Shown piece by piece: positions 1-9,589 of a DNA stretch of 64,000 nt. The first letter of the stretch is position 1, and each line of letters opens with the position of its first letter. The translations under genes were made by a program, and so were the position numbers. The notes under the pieces are model-generated. The model saw nothing but the letters and a program-made list of their open reading frames with translations. It was not told the DNA's origin and did not search any database. The DNA is from Paenibacillus lentus (lineage in GTDB: Bacteria > Bacillota > Bacilli > Paenibacillales > Paenibacillaceae), in the NCBI RefSeq assembly GCF_003931855.1, contig NZ_CP034248.1, positions 1,054,001-1,118,000 on the forward strand, written 5' to 3'.

Positions 1-2
1 TA

Positions 3-371
3 ATTGCTAGGCCGACCCTAAACAGCCTGGGTCATGCTGTACCAAGCTTCCCGCCGCTGCGGGATTGGAGATTGCCGAGATCGTTGATTTGGTACTATCT
101 CGTCACGGTATTGCTTACACTATTTGGCGGGCCAGCACTGATGGATGGCTTCATCGGCACGATTCTGCTCAATTTGTCGCCTATGCTCAATTTCTTATTT
201 ATGATTCAAGCTGCCAGCTTTTTCTTCTTCCTGGCCTATCATAAGAAGTGGAATCCAGCGATTCCGGTATTGCTCATTATCGTGATGCTGTTCATCCCGC
301 CGCTGAAAATTGTCGGCATATTGGATATTGCTGCTCCGCTGCGTGAGATGATTACGAGATCAAGACGATAG
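3..371 (+). CDS. YybS-like membrane protein (DUF2232), 3' part only
   Basis: This is the C-terminal end of a gene that begins before the window; the frame is open from base 3. The visible part is almost entirely hydrophobic, with about three membrane segments and a basic tail (SRR). The stretch around the double proline in FPPLRDWRLP followed by membrane helices is typical of the DUF2232/YybS family. It sits 11 bases upstream of gdpP, as yybS does in Bacillus. The function of YybS is unknown; family assignment rests on sequence style plus position. Confidence 0.7.
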   Translation: MARPTLNSLGHAVPSFPPLRDWRLPRSLIWYYLVTVLLTLFGGPALMDGFIGTILLNLSPMLNFLFMIQAASFFFFLAYHKKWNPAIPVLLIIVMLFIPPLKIVGILDIAAPLREMITRSRR

Positions 372-382
372 GGTGAGAAATC

Positions 383-2371
383 ATGCCTAATTTACTTCAA
401 AAACGTTGGTACGGCTATCAGACCGCCTGGGTGTTCGCGCTGCAGCTTCTACTTGTCATATTCATCTCGTATTATAATTGGATTCTCGGCTTGGTCAGTT
501 TATGTATGGTTTGCGGCTTGGCTTTTATGATGCTGCAGGCGGAGCGGCGCTTTCGCAAGGAGCTCGTTCGTTATGTGACCGATCTGACTTATCGAATTAA
601 ACGAGTGGAAGGCGAGGCAGTGAGCAGGCTGCCATTTGGCATCCTTCTATATAGCGAGGAGCGGACGGTAGAGTGGCACAATAAGTTTGTGAACAATATG
701 TACGGGCTAGACTCGGTTGTCGGACAACCGCTAACCGAGCTGCTGCCGTCATTGCCGCTGCATGTCCCTCGGGATAAGAAGGATGCTGCAGCAAATTCAA
801 TCACTACGGTCGAGGCGGTCGTAGCAGATCGCCATTACGAATTGACGATGCTGCATGATGAACGCCTGATTTACGTTCACGACATTACCGAGCTTACGGT
901 TCTTCGCGATCGCTATGAAGATGAGAGGGCCGCACTCGGCATCGTCATGCTTGATAATCTGGATGAGGCGGCCCAGGGGATGGACGATCAGCAGCGGACT
1001 GCACTCATCGCGCGCGTGGCGACGGCGCTTACTGAATGGGCGAAGCAGTATAGAGTCTATCTGCGGAGATTGTCCTCGGAGCGTTATTTGATGATGCTGA
1101 ATCAAAAATCGCTGAACGAGCTGGAGCAGAGCCGGTTCGTCATCTTGGATGAGGTTCGCGAGATGACTGCGGACCTCAAGGTGCCGATAACGCTAAGCAT
1201 CGGCCTCGGCTTTGGTACCGAGCGGTTCAGCGAGCTGGGCGAACTTGCCCAGTCGAGTCTGGATATGGCGCTCGGGCGCGGGGGTGACCAGGCCGCCGTG
1301 AAGGCCGGTCAGCGGCTGTCTTTCTATGGCGGCAAGTCCGGCGCCATAGAGAAGCGAACGCGCGTGAGAGCGCGCGTCATCGCCCATGCTCTCCGCGATT
1401 TGATGCAGGAGAGCGACAAGGTCATTATTATGGGGCACCGCATGCCGGATCTGGACGTCATCGGTGCCTCCATCGGTGTGCTGAAGGCAGCCGATATGTT
1501 CCAGGTCGAGGCGCATATCGTGCTTGATGACAAGAACCCTGGCATCGACCGCCTGATGGAGCGGATCGAGAAGGAAGAATCTTTGCGGCGCCGATTTATT
1601 ACGTCAGAGCATGCGCTGGATATGATGACAGAGCACACGCTACTGGTTGTCGTTGATACGCATAAGGCATCGATGACGATGGAGCCTAAACTGGTTGAAG
1701 AGGCCAGTCGGGTGGTTGTCGTCGATCATCATAGGCGGGGTGAGGAATTTATTAACGATGCGGTGCTCGTCTATTTGGAGCCTTATGCATCCTCGGCCTG
1801 TGAGCTTGTTACCGAGCTGCTCCAGTATATTCATGAGAAGGTAGAGCTCAGCTCGCTAGAGGCGACGACATTGCTAGCGGGGATCACGGTAGATACGAAG
1901 CATTTTGCCCTGCATACCGGGTCGCGGACTTTTGAAGCTGCGGCATTTCTGCGAAGAATCGGTGCGGATACGGTGATGGTGCAGCGCGTGCTTAAGGAAG
2001 ACCTGCAGGAATATATTGCAAAAGCCGATATTATCAAGCATGCGCGCATGATTTATAATCATATTGCCCTGGCGGTAACAGAACCTAATCGTAAGATTCC
2101 GCAATTGTTAATCGCCCAAGTGGCGGATACACTGTTGAATATGACGAATGTGCTGGCTTCGTTTGTGATTAGCGAGCGACCTGACGGCCTGATTGGAATT
2201 AGCGCCCGCTCACTCGGCAACATGAATGTACAGATTGTCATGGAGCGGCTAGGCGGCGGGGGGCATTTAACGAACGCTGCAGTTCAATTAGAGGGTACCC
2301 AGGCTGAGGCAGAAAGAAGACTGCTCGAGGTACTGGAAGAAATAGAAAAGGAAGAGGGGTTATTCGAATGA
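383..2371 (+). CDS. gdpP: Cyclic-di-AMP phosphodiesterase GdpP
   Basis: 662 residues, the usual length for GdpP (YybT), which hydrolyses the second messenger c-di-AMP at the membrane. Two membrane helices lie in about residues 14-55, then a PAS-like domain, a degenerate GGDEF domain (about 175-305) and a DHH/DHHA1 phosphodiesterase unit. Metal-binding motifs are visible: H353 with D356-L-D358, D425 in DTHKAS, and the DHH signature D448-H449-H450 preceded by VVVV. A GGGGH motif near the C-terminus marks DHHA1. The start follows GGTGAGAAATC. The stop overlaps the rplI start by 4 bases (ATGA), so the two are translationally coupled, as in Bacillus. Confidence 0.95.
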   Translation: MPNLLQKRWYGYQTAWVFALQLLLVIFISYYNWILGLVSLCMVCGLAFMMLQAERRFRKELVRYVTDLTYRIKRVEGEAVSRLPFGILLYSEERTVEWHNKFVNNMYGLDSVVGQPLTELLPSLPLHVPRDKKDAAANSITTVEAVVADRHYELTMLHDERLIYVHDITELTVLRDRYEDERAALGIVMLDNLDEAAQGMDDQQRTALIARVATALTEWAKQYRVYLRRLSSERYLMMLNQKSLNELEQSRFVILDEVREMTADLKVPITLSIGLGFGTERFSELGELAQSSLDMALGRGGDQAAVKAGQRLSFYGGKSGAIEKRTRVRARVIAHALRDLMQESDKVIIMGHRMPDLDVIGASIGVLKAADMFQVEAHIVLDDKNPGIDRLMERIEKEESLRRRFITSEHALDMMTEHTLLVVVDTHKASMTMEPKLVEEASRVVVVDHHRRGEEFINDAVLVYLEPYASSACELVTELLQYIHEKVELSSLEATTLLAGITVDTKHFALHTGSRTFEAAAFLRRIGADTVMVQRVLKEDLQEYIAKADIIKHARMIYNHIALAVTEPNRKIPQLLIAQVADTLLNMTNVLASFVISERPDGLIGISARSLGNMNVQIVMERLGGGGHLTNAAVQLEGTQAEAERRLLEVLEEIEKEEGLFE

Positions 2372-2811
2372 AGGTTATTTTCTTGAAAGATGTGAAGGGT
2401 CAAGGTAAAAAAGGGGAAATCAAGAATGTATCCGAAGGTTACGCACAGAACTTCCTGCTGCCGCGGGGATTGGCTCGCATAGCGACCGAAGGCAACGTCA
2501 AGACGCTGGAAGTTCAAAATGCGGCAGAACAGAAACGTAAAGCCCAGGAGAAGGAAGAAGCGGTCCAGCTGGGTAAGAAACTGGAGGAAATGACAGTAAC
2601 GGTACAGGCCAAAGCAGGGGAAGGCGGCCGCCTGTTCGGTGCAATCACGAATAAACAAATTGCTGAAGCTTTGGCTAAAGTCGGTGTGAAAATCGATCGG
2701 CGAAAAATTGAGCTGGCCGAACCCATTCGGACGCTTGGCGTAACTCAGGTGCCAGTGAAACTTCACCCTGATGTGAAATCAACGTTCAAGGTTCAAGTAA
2801 CGGAGGAGTAA
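2368..2811 (+). CDS. rplI: 50S ribosomal protein L9
   Basis: 147 residues, full length for bL9. The N-terminal globular domain begins [16 protein letters not shown] and contains the conserved [13 protein letters not shown] segment; a long connecting helix rich in Lys, Glu and Ala and a C-terminal domain ([22 protein letters not shown]) follow. It overlaps gdpP by 4 bases and is one base upstream of dnaB, so gdpP-rplI-dnaB is probably one transcript. No anomaly seen. Confidence 0.97.
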   Translation: MKVIFLKDVKGQGKKGEIKNVSEGYAQNFLLPRGLARIATEGNVKTLEVQNAAEQKRKAQEKEEAVQLGKKLEEMTVTVQAKAGEGGRLFGAITNKQIAEALAKVGVKIDRRKIELAEPIRTLGVTQVPVKLHPDVKSTFKVQVTEE

Positions 2812-2812
2812 A

Positions 2813-4174
2813 ATGGCTGGAGATCAATTTTTCGACCGAATTCCTCCACAGAATCTTGAGGCGGAGCAGGCGGTGCTTGGAGCTATTTTGCTGCAATCCG
2901 AAGCGCTGATTACAGCTATGGAGCGGGTACGGACGGAAGATTTCTATGACCCTCCCCACCAATTGATCTATGATGCCATGGTTCAGCTGGGAGAGGAAAG
3001 CCAGCCGATCGACCTTATTACACTTACCTCGAAGCTTCAGGATCGAGGACAGCTGGAGGATATCGGTGGCGTCAGTTATTTGGCGAAGCTGGCCAATGCG
3101 GTACCTACGGCGGCTAACGTTGATTATTACGCTAGGATTATCGAAGAGAAGTCCATGCTTCGTCGCTTAATTCGGACAGCTACGCAAATCGTCAGCGAGG
3201 GCTATTCCGGCGGCGAAGACGTATCCGGCATGCTGAGTGATGCGGAGCGGAAAATCCTCGAAATATCCAATAGCCGTTCTGGCAGCGGATTTATTGCGAT
3301 TCGTGATGTTCTCATGGAAGTGTTCGAGAAAGTGGAAGAGCTGCATCAAAATCGGGGCAATACGACTGGAATCCCCTCGGGCTTTGTCGATTTAGACAAC
3401 ATGACGTCTGGATTCCAGCGTAACGATCTGATTATCGTAGCGGCTCGTCCGTCTGTTGGTAAGACGGCGTTTGCTTTGAACATTGCCCAGAACGTGGCCG
3501 TTCGGGCCAAAGAGACCGTCGCTATCTTCAGTTTGGAGATGTCGGCGGCTCAGCTCGTTCAGCGGATGATCTGCGCAGAGGCGAATTTGGATGCAGGGGT
3601 TATGCGGACAGGCGATTTTAAAAATGATGATGATTGGTCCAAGCTGACGATGGGGATCGCTGCTTTATCGGAATCCGAAATATATATTGATGATACCCCC
3701 GGGGTGACGGTAGCCGATATTCGCGCGAAATGCCGCCGACTCAAGAAGGAGAAGGGCCTTGGCATGATCGTAATTGACTACTTGCAGCTTATCCATGGTC
3801 GAGGCAAGCCGGGGGAGAACCGGCAGCAGGAGGTCTCGGAAATTTCCCGTACCCTGAAGCAGATCGCTCGTGAACTCGAAGTTCCGGTCATTGCTTTGTC
3901 CCAGCTTAGCCGGGGGGTGGAGCAGCGGCAGGATAAGCGTCCGATGATGTCCGACCTGAGGGAATCGGGTTCGATTGAGCAGGATGCGGATATCGTTGCT
4001 TTCTTGTACCGTGATGATTACTACAATCAGGAAACGGAGAAGAAGAATATTATCGAGATCATTATTGCTAAGCAGCGTAATGGCCCGGTAGGTACAGTTG
4101 AGCTAGTGTTCTTGAAGAATTTCAATAAGTTCGCGAATTATGAGCGCGCGCATGGCGATGCGTTTGCAGGTTAA
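2813..4174 (+). CDS. dnaB: Replicative DNA helicase DnaB (DnaC of B. subtilis)
   Basis: 453 residues, typical of the hexameric replicative helicase. The N-terminal primase-interacting domain has the conserved PPQNLEAEQAVLGA opening. The RecA-like C-terminal domain carries Walker A ARPSVGKTAF (Lys217), the Walker B region MIVIDYLQL and the DnaB motif LRESGSIEQDAD. It loads at the fork and unwinds DNA ahead of the polymerase. The start codon follows rplI by one base, with the GGAGG of the rplI 3' end serving as ribosome site. It is followed by a 235-base gap that holds the purA control region. Confidence 0.97.
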   Translation: MAGDQFFDRIPPQNLEAEQAVLGAILLQSEALITAMERVRTEDFYDPPHQLIYDAMVQLGEESQPIDLITLTSKLQDRGQLEDIGGVSYLAKLANAVPTAANVDYYARIIEEKSMLRRLIRTATQIVSEGYSGGEDVSGMLSDAERKILEISNSRSGSGFIAIRDVLMEVFEKVEELHQNRGNTTGIPSGFVDLDNMTSGFQRNDLIIVAARPSVGKTAFALNIAQNVAVRAKETVAIFSLEMSAAQLVQRMICAEANLDAGVMRTGDFKNDDDWSKLTMGIAALSESEIYIDDTPGVTVADIRAKCRRLKKEKGLGMIVIDYLQLIHGRGKPGENRQQEVSEISRTLKQIARELEVPVIALSQLSRGVEQRQDKRPMMSDLRESGSIEQDADIVAFLYRDDYYNQETEKKNIIEIIIAKQRNGPVGTVELVFLKNFNKFANYERAHGDAFAG

Positions 4175-4236
4175 ATTATAGATAAAATAGGCTTGTGCTC
4201 TACTTTTGTCCTAATAAATTGAATAATTCATCATCC

Positions 4237-4280
4237 AAATACGAACAATCCCATTTATTTATGAGTGATTGTTCGTATTT
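4237..4280 (+). promoter_or_regulatory. PurR operator (pair of inverted PurBoxes) upstream of purA
   Basis: Two identical 13-mers, AAATACGAACAAT at 4237-4249 and its exact reverse complement at 4268-4280, are separated by 18 bases. They fit the known PurBox pattern (AWWWCCGAACWWT, two boxes in inverted orientation) except for A instead of the first C, a common variant. PurR represses purine genes, including purA in B. subtilis, when PRPP is low. The same inverted repeat, followed by a T run, could also end dnaB transcription; both roles may hold. Confidence 0.75.
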
Positions 4281-4284
4281 TTGT

Positions 4285-4313
4285 TTGACTTAGAAAAAAA
4301 CACCTGTTACACT
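4285..4313 (+). promoter_or_regulatory. Sigma-A type promoter of purA
   Basis: TTGACT at 4285-4290 and TACACT at 4308-4313 with a 17-base spacer lie directly downstream of the PurBox pair. This leaves a leader of about 90 bases before purA. PurR bound to the boxes would sit immediately upstream of the -35 element, as in Bacillus pur promoters. Confidence 0.65.
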
Positions 4314-4409
4314 GATTATGCTCTTTTTTTGAGCACAGAACAGTCGAATATCACGTACGAAATCCTGCATGGCCAATAAGGGTGCTCGTGCACCGATGGG
4401 GGAATGCAC

Positions 4410-5696
4410 ATGTCAACAGTAGTAGTTGTGGGAACACAATGGGGAGACGAAGGTAAGGGCAAAATTACGGATTACCTGGCTGAGAGTGCAGATGTGGTGG
4501 CGCGTTACCAAGGTGGTAACAATGCCGGTCACACCATATTTATTGACGGGAAGAAGTACAAGCTGAGTTTAATTCCATCGGGTGTTTTTTATGAAGATAA
4601 AGTATGCGTTATCGGTAATGGAATGGTTTTGAATCCGGCAGCGCTTATTGAAGAGATTAACTATATTCACGAACAGGGGTTTACGACGACCAATTTGGTG
4701 ATCAGTGATCGTGCCCACGTCATCCTGCCTTATCATATGGTGCTGGATGCGCTGGAGGAGGACCTCAAGGGCCCGAATAAGATTGGAACGACCCGTAAGG
4801 GAATTGGCCCGGCTTATATGGATAAAGCAGCTCGTAACGGCATTCGCGTGGCTGATTTGCTTGATCCGGAAGAGTTTGAGTCAAGGCTTCGTCATTTGAT
4901 GAAGGAGAAGAACCAAATTCTTGAACAAGTGTATGGATCTGAGCCGATAGATGTGGAAGAAATGCTGAAGCAGTATTTGGAGTATGCAGAGGTTATGCGT
5001 CCCTATGTTAAGGATACTTCGGTCATCCTGAATGATGCCATTGATGCGCAGAAAAAGGTACTTTTCGAAGGGGCGCAGGGAATTATGCTGGATATCGACC
5101 AGGGGACGTATCCGTTCGTAACTTCCTCTAATCCATCTGCAGGCGGGGTCTGCATCGGCTCTGGCATTGGTCCCTCTAAGATTGACCAGGTTATCGGTGT
5201 GGCGAAGGCCTATACAACGCGTGTTGGTGACGGTCCGTTCCCAACGGAGCTGAACAATGTTATAGGCAATGCGATCCGCGAAGCAGGACATGAATACGGC
5301 ACGGTAACGGGGCGACCGCGCCGTGTCGGCTGGTTTGACAGCGTTGTTGTCCGCCATGCTCGCCGGGTTAGCGGTCTGACCGGGCTATCCTTGAACTCGC
5401 TGGACGTGCTGACTGGACTGGAAACGGTCAACATTTGCACTGCTTATAAATATCGCGGCGAGGTCATCAGCCATTATCCAGCCAGTCTTAAAATGCTTGC
5501 AGAATGCGAAGCGATTTATGAGGAGCTCCCAGGCTGGTCTGAGGATATCACGGGGGCAAAGACGCTGGCTGACCTGCCGGAAACAACGCAGAACTATGTA
5601 GGGCGCGTATCTGAGCTGACAGGCATTCCGATAGCTATCTTCTCGGTAGGCCGGAACCGTGATCAGACGAACCAAATATTGCCGATATACGAATAA
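4410..5696 (+). CDS. purA: Adenylosuccinate synthetase
   Basis: 428 residues from the ATG at 4410, chosen because GGGGGA sits 7 bases upstream; an in-frame ATG at 4404 is too close to that site. The enzyme joins IMP and aspartate with GTP to make adenylosuccinate in AMP synthesis. The N-terminus [15 protein letters not shown] carries the GTP-binding P-loop and catalytic Asp; [18 protein letters not shown], the GAQG loop and the R(D/N)Q-type C-terminal SVGRNRDQT are present. A strong terminator follows, so it is probably monocistronic under PurR. Confidence 0.97.
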   Translation: MSTVVVVGTQWGDEGKGKITDYLAESADVVARYQGGNNAGHTIFIDGKKYKLSLIPSGVFYEDKVCVIGNGMVLNPAALIEEINYIHEQGFTTTNLVISDRAHVILPYHMVLDALEEDLKGPNKIGTTRKGIGPAYMDKAARNGIRVADLLDPEEFESRLRHLMKEKNQILEQVYGSEPIDVEEMLKQYLEYAEVMRPYVKDTSVILNDAIDAQKKVLFEGAQGIMLDIDQGTYPFVTSSNPSAGGVCIGSGIGPSKIDQVIGVAKAYTTRVGDGPFPTELNNVIGNAIREAGHEYGTVTGRPRRVGWFDSVVVRHARRVSGLTGLSLNSLDVLTGLETVNICTAYKYRGEVISHYPASLKMLAECEAIYEELPGWSEDITGAKTLADLPETTQNYVGRVSELTGIPIAIFSVGRNRDQTNQILPIYE

Positions 5697-5735
5697 GGTG
5701 GTATGCGATATAATTGATTTAAGCGTCATAAACTT

Positions 5736-5770
5736 AACCGTTTGGAGCCTTAGCTCTAAGCGGTTTTTTT
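5736..5770 (+). terminator. Rho-independent terminator after purA
   Basis: A 13-bp stem (AACCGTTTGGAGC pairing, with G-U pairs, to GCTCTAAGCGGTT) with a 4-base loop runs into seven T residues. Confidence 0.9.
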
Positions 5771-5850
5771 GCGTCTTTTCCTGCTTGAGGAGGTTGAATT
5801 TCCGCTCTATCGTCCATACTGGTTGGTAGGAAGATGAAGGAGGGATAGAG

Positions 5851-6645
5851 ATGAGGTGGGTCGTTTGGGTAGTAAAGCTATCGATTACTGTCGTTATAGT
5901 TAGTATGTTAACTGTTGTAACGACAGGATATGTAGTCAATTGGTATGTACAATCGCTGCTGAGCAGCTATAATATTCCAATCGAAGTCCAATCGCTGAGC
6001 GTCGGGAGTATGATGAAGGGCATGTTGGGCTTTGGAGGCAAGGGTACGGGCAGTAAGAGTGCTAATAGTAAGAGTCCTAGCAATAAGAGCAATAGTAGTG
6101 GAGAAATAGACAGCAATAGCTCTGACAAGGGCAAGGAAAGCGCGAAGGCGAATGCGAATGCGAATGTGAATGGAAGTGCCGATGCGAATGACAAATTGAA
6201 TAGTGATGCCCAGAATAATGGAGCTGAAAATGGAAAAGGGACTCTCCAAGATGAAAATAACGATAACGGCCCGACGAACAAGGATGTGGACACAGGGGAG
6301 AGCATTCCAGAGGATGCCTTTCCGGTGATGGGCGGGATATCCGGCCAATCTCAGCAATCGCAACAGTCTCAGCAATCGCAGCAGGAAGGCGCGGGCGGCA
6401 ATCAAGATCAGATGGTTGTCATTACGCCCGATGATTTGCTGGCGAAGAAGGACGAGTTGCCGGATCAGCAGAAGGAAGAGGTATTTAATCTATTGATGTC
6501 CAAGCTGCCGGAGGAGGATATGCGTAAAATGACGGAGGCGATGGAGGATGGATTAACGGAAGCCGAGATGATCGAAATTCAGCAAATTTTGTCCAAGCAT
6601 CTAGATAAAGAGCAATATGCAAAGGTTATGGAAATACTAAAATAA
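5851..6645 (+). CDS. Membrane-anchored low-complexity protein, unknown function
   Basis: 264 residues. The start follows GAAGGAGGGATAGAG. An N-terminal membrane helix (about 4-26) with few basic residues before it would place the rest outside the cell. Residues about 60-145 are low complexity: Ser/Asn/Lys runs, then an Ala-Asn stretch. A Ser-Gln repeat (SQQ units, about 166-178) follows. The last 75 residues are charged and helical (SKLPEEDMRKMTEAMEDGL, then two LTEAEMIEIQ-like helices). No catalytic motif or family is recognised. The position between purA and the M23 hydrolase, outside the wal operon, suggests an envelope role, but that is inference. Confidence 0.8.
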   Translation: MRWVVWVVKLSITVVIVSMLTVVTTGYVVNWYVQSLLSSYNIPIEVQSLSVGSMMKGMLGFGGKGTGSKSANSKSPSNKSNSSGEIDSNSSDKGKESAKANANANVNGSADANDKLNSDAQNNGAENGKGTLQDENNDNGPTNKDVDTGESIPEDAFPVMGGISGQSQQSQQSQQSQQEGAGGNQDQMVVITPDDLLAKKDELPDQQKEEVFNLLMSKLPEEDMRKMTEAMEDGLTEAEMIEIQQILSKHLDKEQYAKVMEILK

Positions 6646-6738
6646 ATGTGTAATTACACGAGTCTACTATTATAACAGCGATTCCATTCACAGAATTGTA
6701 AATATAATACTTGCTGGTTAATTTAGTAAAAACCATTG

Positions 6739-6765
6739 AAACCCGCTCCTGAAGTGGGTTTTTGG
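6739..6765 (+). terminator. Rho-independent terminator
   Basis: AAACCCGCT (6739-6747) pairs with AGTGGGTTT (6753-6761), loop CCTGA, followed by more T residues. It separates the low-complexity protein gene from the hydrolase gene. Confidence 0.8.
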
Positions 6766-6885
6766 CATTTGTGAACAAAGTTGAAATTCTAGATAGTCGT
6801 ATGCTAAAGTAGACGATAGTGATAAATGGTTAAAATTTTGAAACTATTTATTGTCGAATAGTGTCAACTAGAAAAGGAGATTACC

Positions 6886-8442
6886 ATGAAAGGTTTCAGG
6901 GGAAAGCTCGGGCTCGGTTGGCTCGCAAGACGCTTTCAGGCTATGAGAAGGAATATAGAACCGAACCACAATCTAGCACAAAAAGAACAAGACCATATAG
7001 AAGATCACATAGATAGCACAAATATAAAACCGCAAGTAAAATCACGGAGAATTCGGATCGGGGCTATAACTGCCGTACTTACGATAGGGATGTTCCTGGC
7101 AGGATATCAATATGTGCAGGCACACACCGTTACTTATTACCATGTCATGATTAATGATGAAGAGATCGGTGCGATTGAGAACGAGGAGCAGTTGCTTGCG
7201 CTTTATGAACGTAAGAAGCAGGAATATGCGCAGAAGTATCCGCAGGCTGATATGGTAGTGAATACGAAGGGCATTACTACAGTCGAGGCGAAGAAGTATA
7301 AAGCCAAGATCGATGCGGAAGCAACGCTTGCCGAACTGGAAGGCAGACTTACTGGTTATTCCAAAGGCGTGGAACTACAGGTCGATGGGAAGACCATTGC
7401 GATCGTAAAGGATCAGGCTATAGCGAATGCGATTTTGGAGCAAGTGAAGGGGAAATACATACCAGACACTACATCCAACAATGCGCCGAAATTTAAATTG
7501 CTAAGCAGTAACCCGAAAAATGCGGCGAAGTCGACAGGGAGTGACGTGACGATTGAATCCGCTGTTATTGTGGAAGATGTAACACAGGTTGCTGTGAAGG
7601 CTGATCCGAATAAGGTGCTGGGTGCTGAGGAGGCGCTGCAGCGCATTATGGAAGGCAGTGAGGCCGCGATTACCTACACGGTGCGCGAGGGAGATACAAT
7701 CTCTTCTATAGCCAAACGATACGGGGTCACACAGAAGGAAGTGTTCGCTAATAACCCTGGCGTTCAAGAAAAGACGCTGCAAATCGGAACCGAGCTGAAT
7801 GTAAGGGCTATGAAGCCAGCGCTTACCGTAAAGACCGTTGAGTTGATGTCTGAAGAGATTGTGACGGAGCCAGAGGTTATTATCCAGAAGAATGCGGATA
7901 TGCAGGCAGGCAAGTCCAAGGTCATAGCAGAAGGGCAGAGCGGACTTAAAGTGATGGAATATCGGCTGACGAAGGAAAATGGTGAGGTAGTCGCCGAGGA
8001 ATGGCTCGGTCAGGAAGTAATAAAGGCATCCTCCCCGCGAATTATTATGAAGGGTACGAAAGTGATCGGAGAGGGCAGTGGACAATTCGCATGGCCGGTA
8101 TCCGGTGCTCGTATGACGAGTAGCTACGGAAAGCGTTGGGGGCGAACCCATAAAGGAATCGACTTGGTTTCCTCTAACCGGAACATCCTAGCAGCGGATG
8201 AAGGAGTTGTCAGCTTCGCAGGCACCAAATCAGGATATGGTAATGTTATCATAATTAATCATAATAACGGATTTGAGACGTTGTACGGGCACTTGAGCAA
8301 GATCAGTGTGGAGAAAGGCGACATCGTTGAGAAGGGCGATAAGATTGGAGTTATGGGTAGCACGGGAAGGTCTACCGGCACACATTTGCATTTTGAAATT
8401 CATAAGAACGGCACAGTGCAAAATCCAATGAAATATTTATAG
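6886..8442 (+). CDS. LysM-G5-M23 peptidoglycan metallopeptidase
   Basis: 518 residues. Predicted cell-wall endopeptidase that cuts peptide cross-links. Order: basic cytoplasmic N-terminus, membrane helix (about 59-78), an extended N-terminal extracellular part, a LysM domain (about 262-306; YTVREGDTISSIAKRYGV), a G5 domain (about 313-395) and a C-terminal M23 domain. Zinc ligands and catalytic residues are present: H422 and D426 in HKGIDL, the YGH motif (about 468), and H500/H502 in HLHFE. Start chosen at ATG after AAAAGGAGATTACC. Such hydrolases are typical WalR targets and this one lies near walRK, but I saw no clear WalR box in front of it. Confidence 0.92.
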   Translation: MKGFRGKLGLGWLARRFQAMRRNIEPNHNLAQKEQDHIEDHIDSTNIKPQVKSRRIRIGAITAVLTIGMFLAGYQYVQAHTVTYYHVMINDEEIGAIENEEQLLALYERKKQEYAQKYPQADMVVNTKGITTVEAKKYKAKIDAEATLAELEGRLTGYSKGVELQVDGKTIAIVKDQAIANAILEQVKGKYIPDTTSNNAPKFKLLSSNPKNAAKSTGSDVTIESAVIVEDVTQVAVKADPNKVLGAEEALQRIMEGSEAAITYTVREGDTISSIAKRYGVTQKEVFANNPGVQEKTLQIGTELNVRAMKPALTVKTVELMSEEIVTEPEVIIQKNADMQAGKSKVIAEGQSGLKVMEYRLTKENGEVVAEEWLGQEVIKASSPRIIMKGTKVIGEGSGQFAWPVSGARMTSSYGKRWGRTHKGIDLVSSNRNILAADEGVVSFAGTKSGYGNVIIINHNNGFETLYGHLSKISVEKGDIVEKGDKIGVMGSTGRSTGTHLHFEIHKNGTVQNPMKYL

Positions 8443-8443
8443 C

Positions 8444-8477
8444 ATAGAGGTAGTACAAATATAGAGGTAGTACAAAT
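8444..8477 (+). repeat. 17-bp tandem duplication
   Basis: ATAGAGGTAGTACAAAT occurs twice head to tail (8444-8460 and 8461-8477) between the stop codon of the M23 gene and the terminator. Probably a replication-slippage duplication; no function evident. Confidence 0.9.
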
Positions 8478-8480
8478 AAA

Positions 8481-8537
8481 AATGGCCTGCGCGTTTGGCG
8501 TTCCTGTTGGAACACCGTCGCGCAAGGCCATTTTTTT
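8481..8537. terminator. Bidirectional terminator between convergent genes
   Basis: AATGGCCTGCGCG pairs with CGCGCAAGGCCATT (one bulge), with T runs on the plus strand and A residues before it serving the minus strand. It serves the M23 gene and the efflux operon converging on it. Confidence 0.85.
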
Positions 8538-8539
8538 AA

Positions 8540-9589
8540 TCAGTTTGTCGCAGCTGCCTCGACCTCTTGTTTATCCTTCAACTGGTGTTGACCCGATACC
8601 ACGACCTGATCTCCCAAAGCCAAGCCTTCGATGACCTCCTGATACAGTTCGTTGAGCCGGCCTAGTTCTACCTGCCGTTTCTCGGCTCTGCCTCCGGAGA
8701 AGAGGTAGACGTAGGTGTTGCTCTCTTCCCGGATAATCGCCGTAGTTGGAATGGTGAGCACTTCCTGCTCCGCTTCATCGGTCAACCTCAGTTGCACCTT
8801 GGTCCCCGGCTTGAGCGCCAGGTTGGCGTTGTCGGCTTGCAGCTCCAGCTCATAGGTTCTGTTCATCGTATCCATAATGTCCGCAAAATAGACGGTTTTT
8901 CCCTTGAACAACTGGTCAGGCTGATTGGTCGCATAGAACGAAAGCTCGGTTTTGCCTTTAAGGAGCTTGGCGTTTTCTTCCGTGATGTTCGCCTTGATTT
9001 TGACCGGGTTGATCTGCTGAATTTTACCGACGATCCCTTGGTTTATGGTCATGCCGGATTCAACTGAGAAATCAGTCAGATTACCGCTGATAGGCGCGGT
9101 CACTTTAAAATTGTCTAAGGTGCGATTGATTTGCTCGATATCGATTTGTGCCATTTGGATCTGATCTTTCAGCGGCTGCAGGGAATCCAGATCGTCTTGG
9201 GCTGCAAACTGGCCGTCCTTCAGACTTTTCTGGGCTGTGCGGAGCAGGATTTCTGCTTTTTGCTTCTGGAGCAGCACATCGGCCGGATCCAGTTCAAACA
9301 ATAGTTCTCCCTGTTTTACCTGATCACCACGCTTTTTCAATGCTTTAAGCACATCACCGCTCGCTTTGACCACGACATCTCTTTCGGCCGAAGCTGTCAC
9401 TTCGGCTACCGTTTCCTGCGGAGCGCCAATGCTTCGCTTTTGAACCTCACTGATCTTGACTAACGGTTTCTGAACATTCTGCACTTCCGTTTGGGCTTCC
9501 TTAGGGGCATTGCAGCCGGCCATGGCCATTCCGCCCATGGCCAGCAATGCGCTGCTTATCATAATTTGTATCCATCTTTTGTTTTTCAT
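8540..9589 (-). CDS. RND efflux adaptor (membrane fusion) lipoprotein
   Basis: 349 residues. An N-terminal signal with lipobox MAGC predicts a lipid-anchored protein outside the membrane. The HlyD/AcrA fold is visible: a biotinyl-lipoyl-like half (VVVKASGDVLKALKKRGDQV, GELLFELD), a helical hairpin (about 105-145), the second lipoyl half (FKVTAPISGNLT), beta-barrel strands and a C-terminal membrane-proximal domain (GLALGDQVVVSGQHQL). It overlaps the RND permease gene by 4 bases and is last in the operon. In a one-membrane cell it would work with the pump without an outer-membrane channel, as proposed for SwrC-like systems. Confidence 0.88.
   Translation of the reverse strand: MKNKRWIQIMISSALLAMGGMAMAGCNAPKEAQTEVQNVQKPLVKISEVQKRSIGAPQETVAEVTASAERDVVVKASGDVLKALKKRGDQVKQGELLFELDPADVLLQKQKAEILLRTAQKSLKDGQFAAQDDLDSLQPLKDQIQMAQIDIEQINRTLDNFKVTAPISGNLTDFSVESGMTINQGIVGKIQQINPVKIKANITEENAKLLKGKTELSFYATNQPDQLFKGKTVYFADIMDTMNRTYELELQADNANLALKPGTKVQLRLTDEAEQEVLTIPTTAIIREESNTYVYLFSGGRAEKRQVELGRLNELYQEVIEGLALGDQVVVSGQHQLKDKQEVEAAATN

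Noticed and set aside
6646-6885. WalR box before the M23 hydrolase gene
   Set aside because: TGTAAT and TGTAAA occur once each, but never as the two properly spaced direct repeats required by the WalR consensus.
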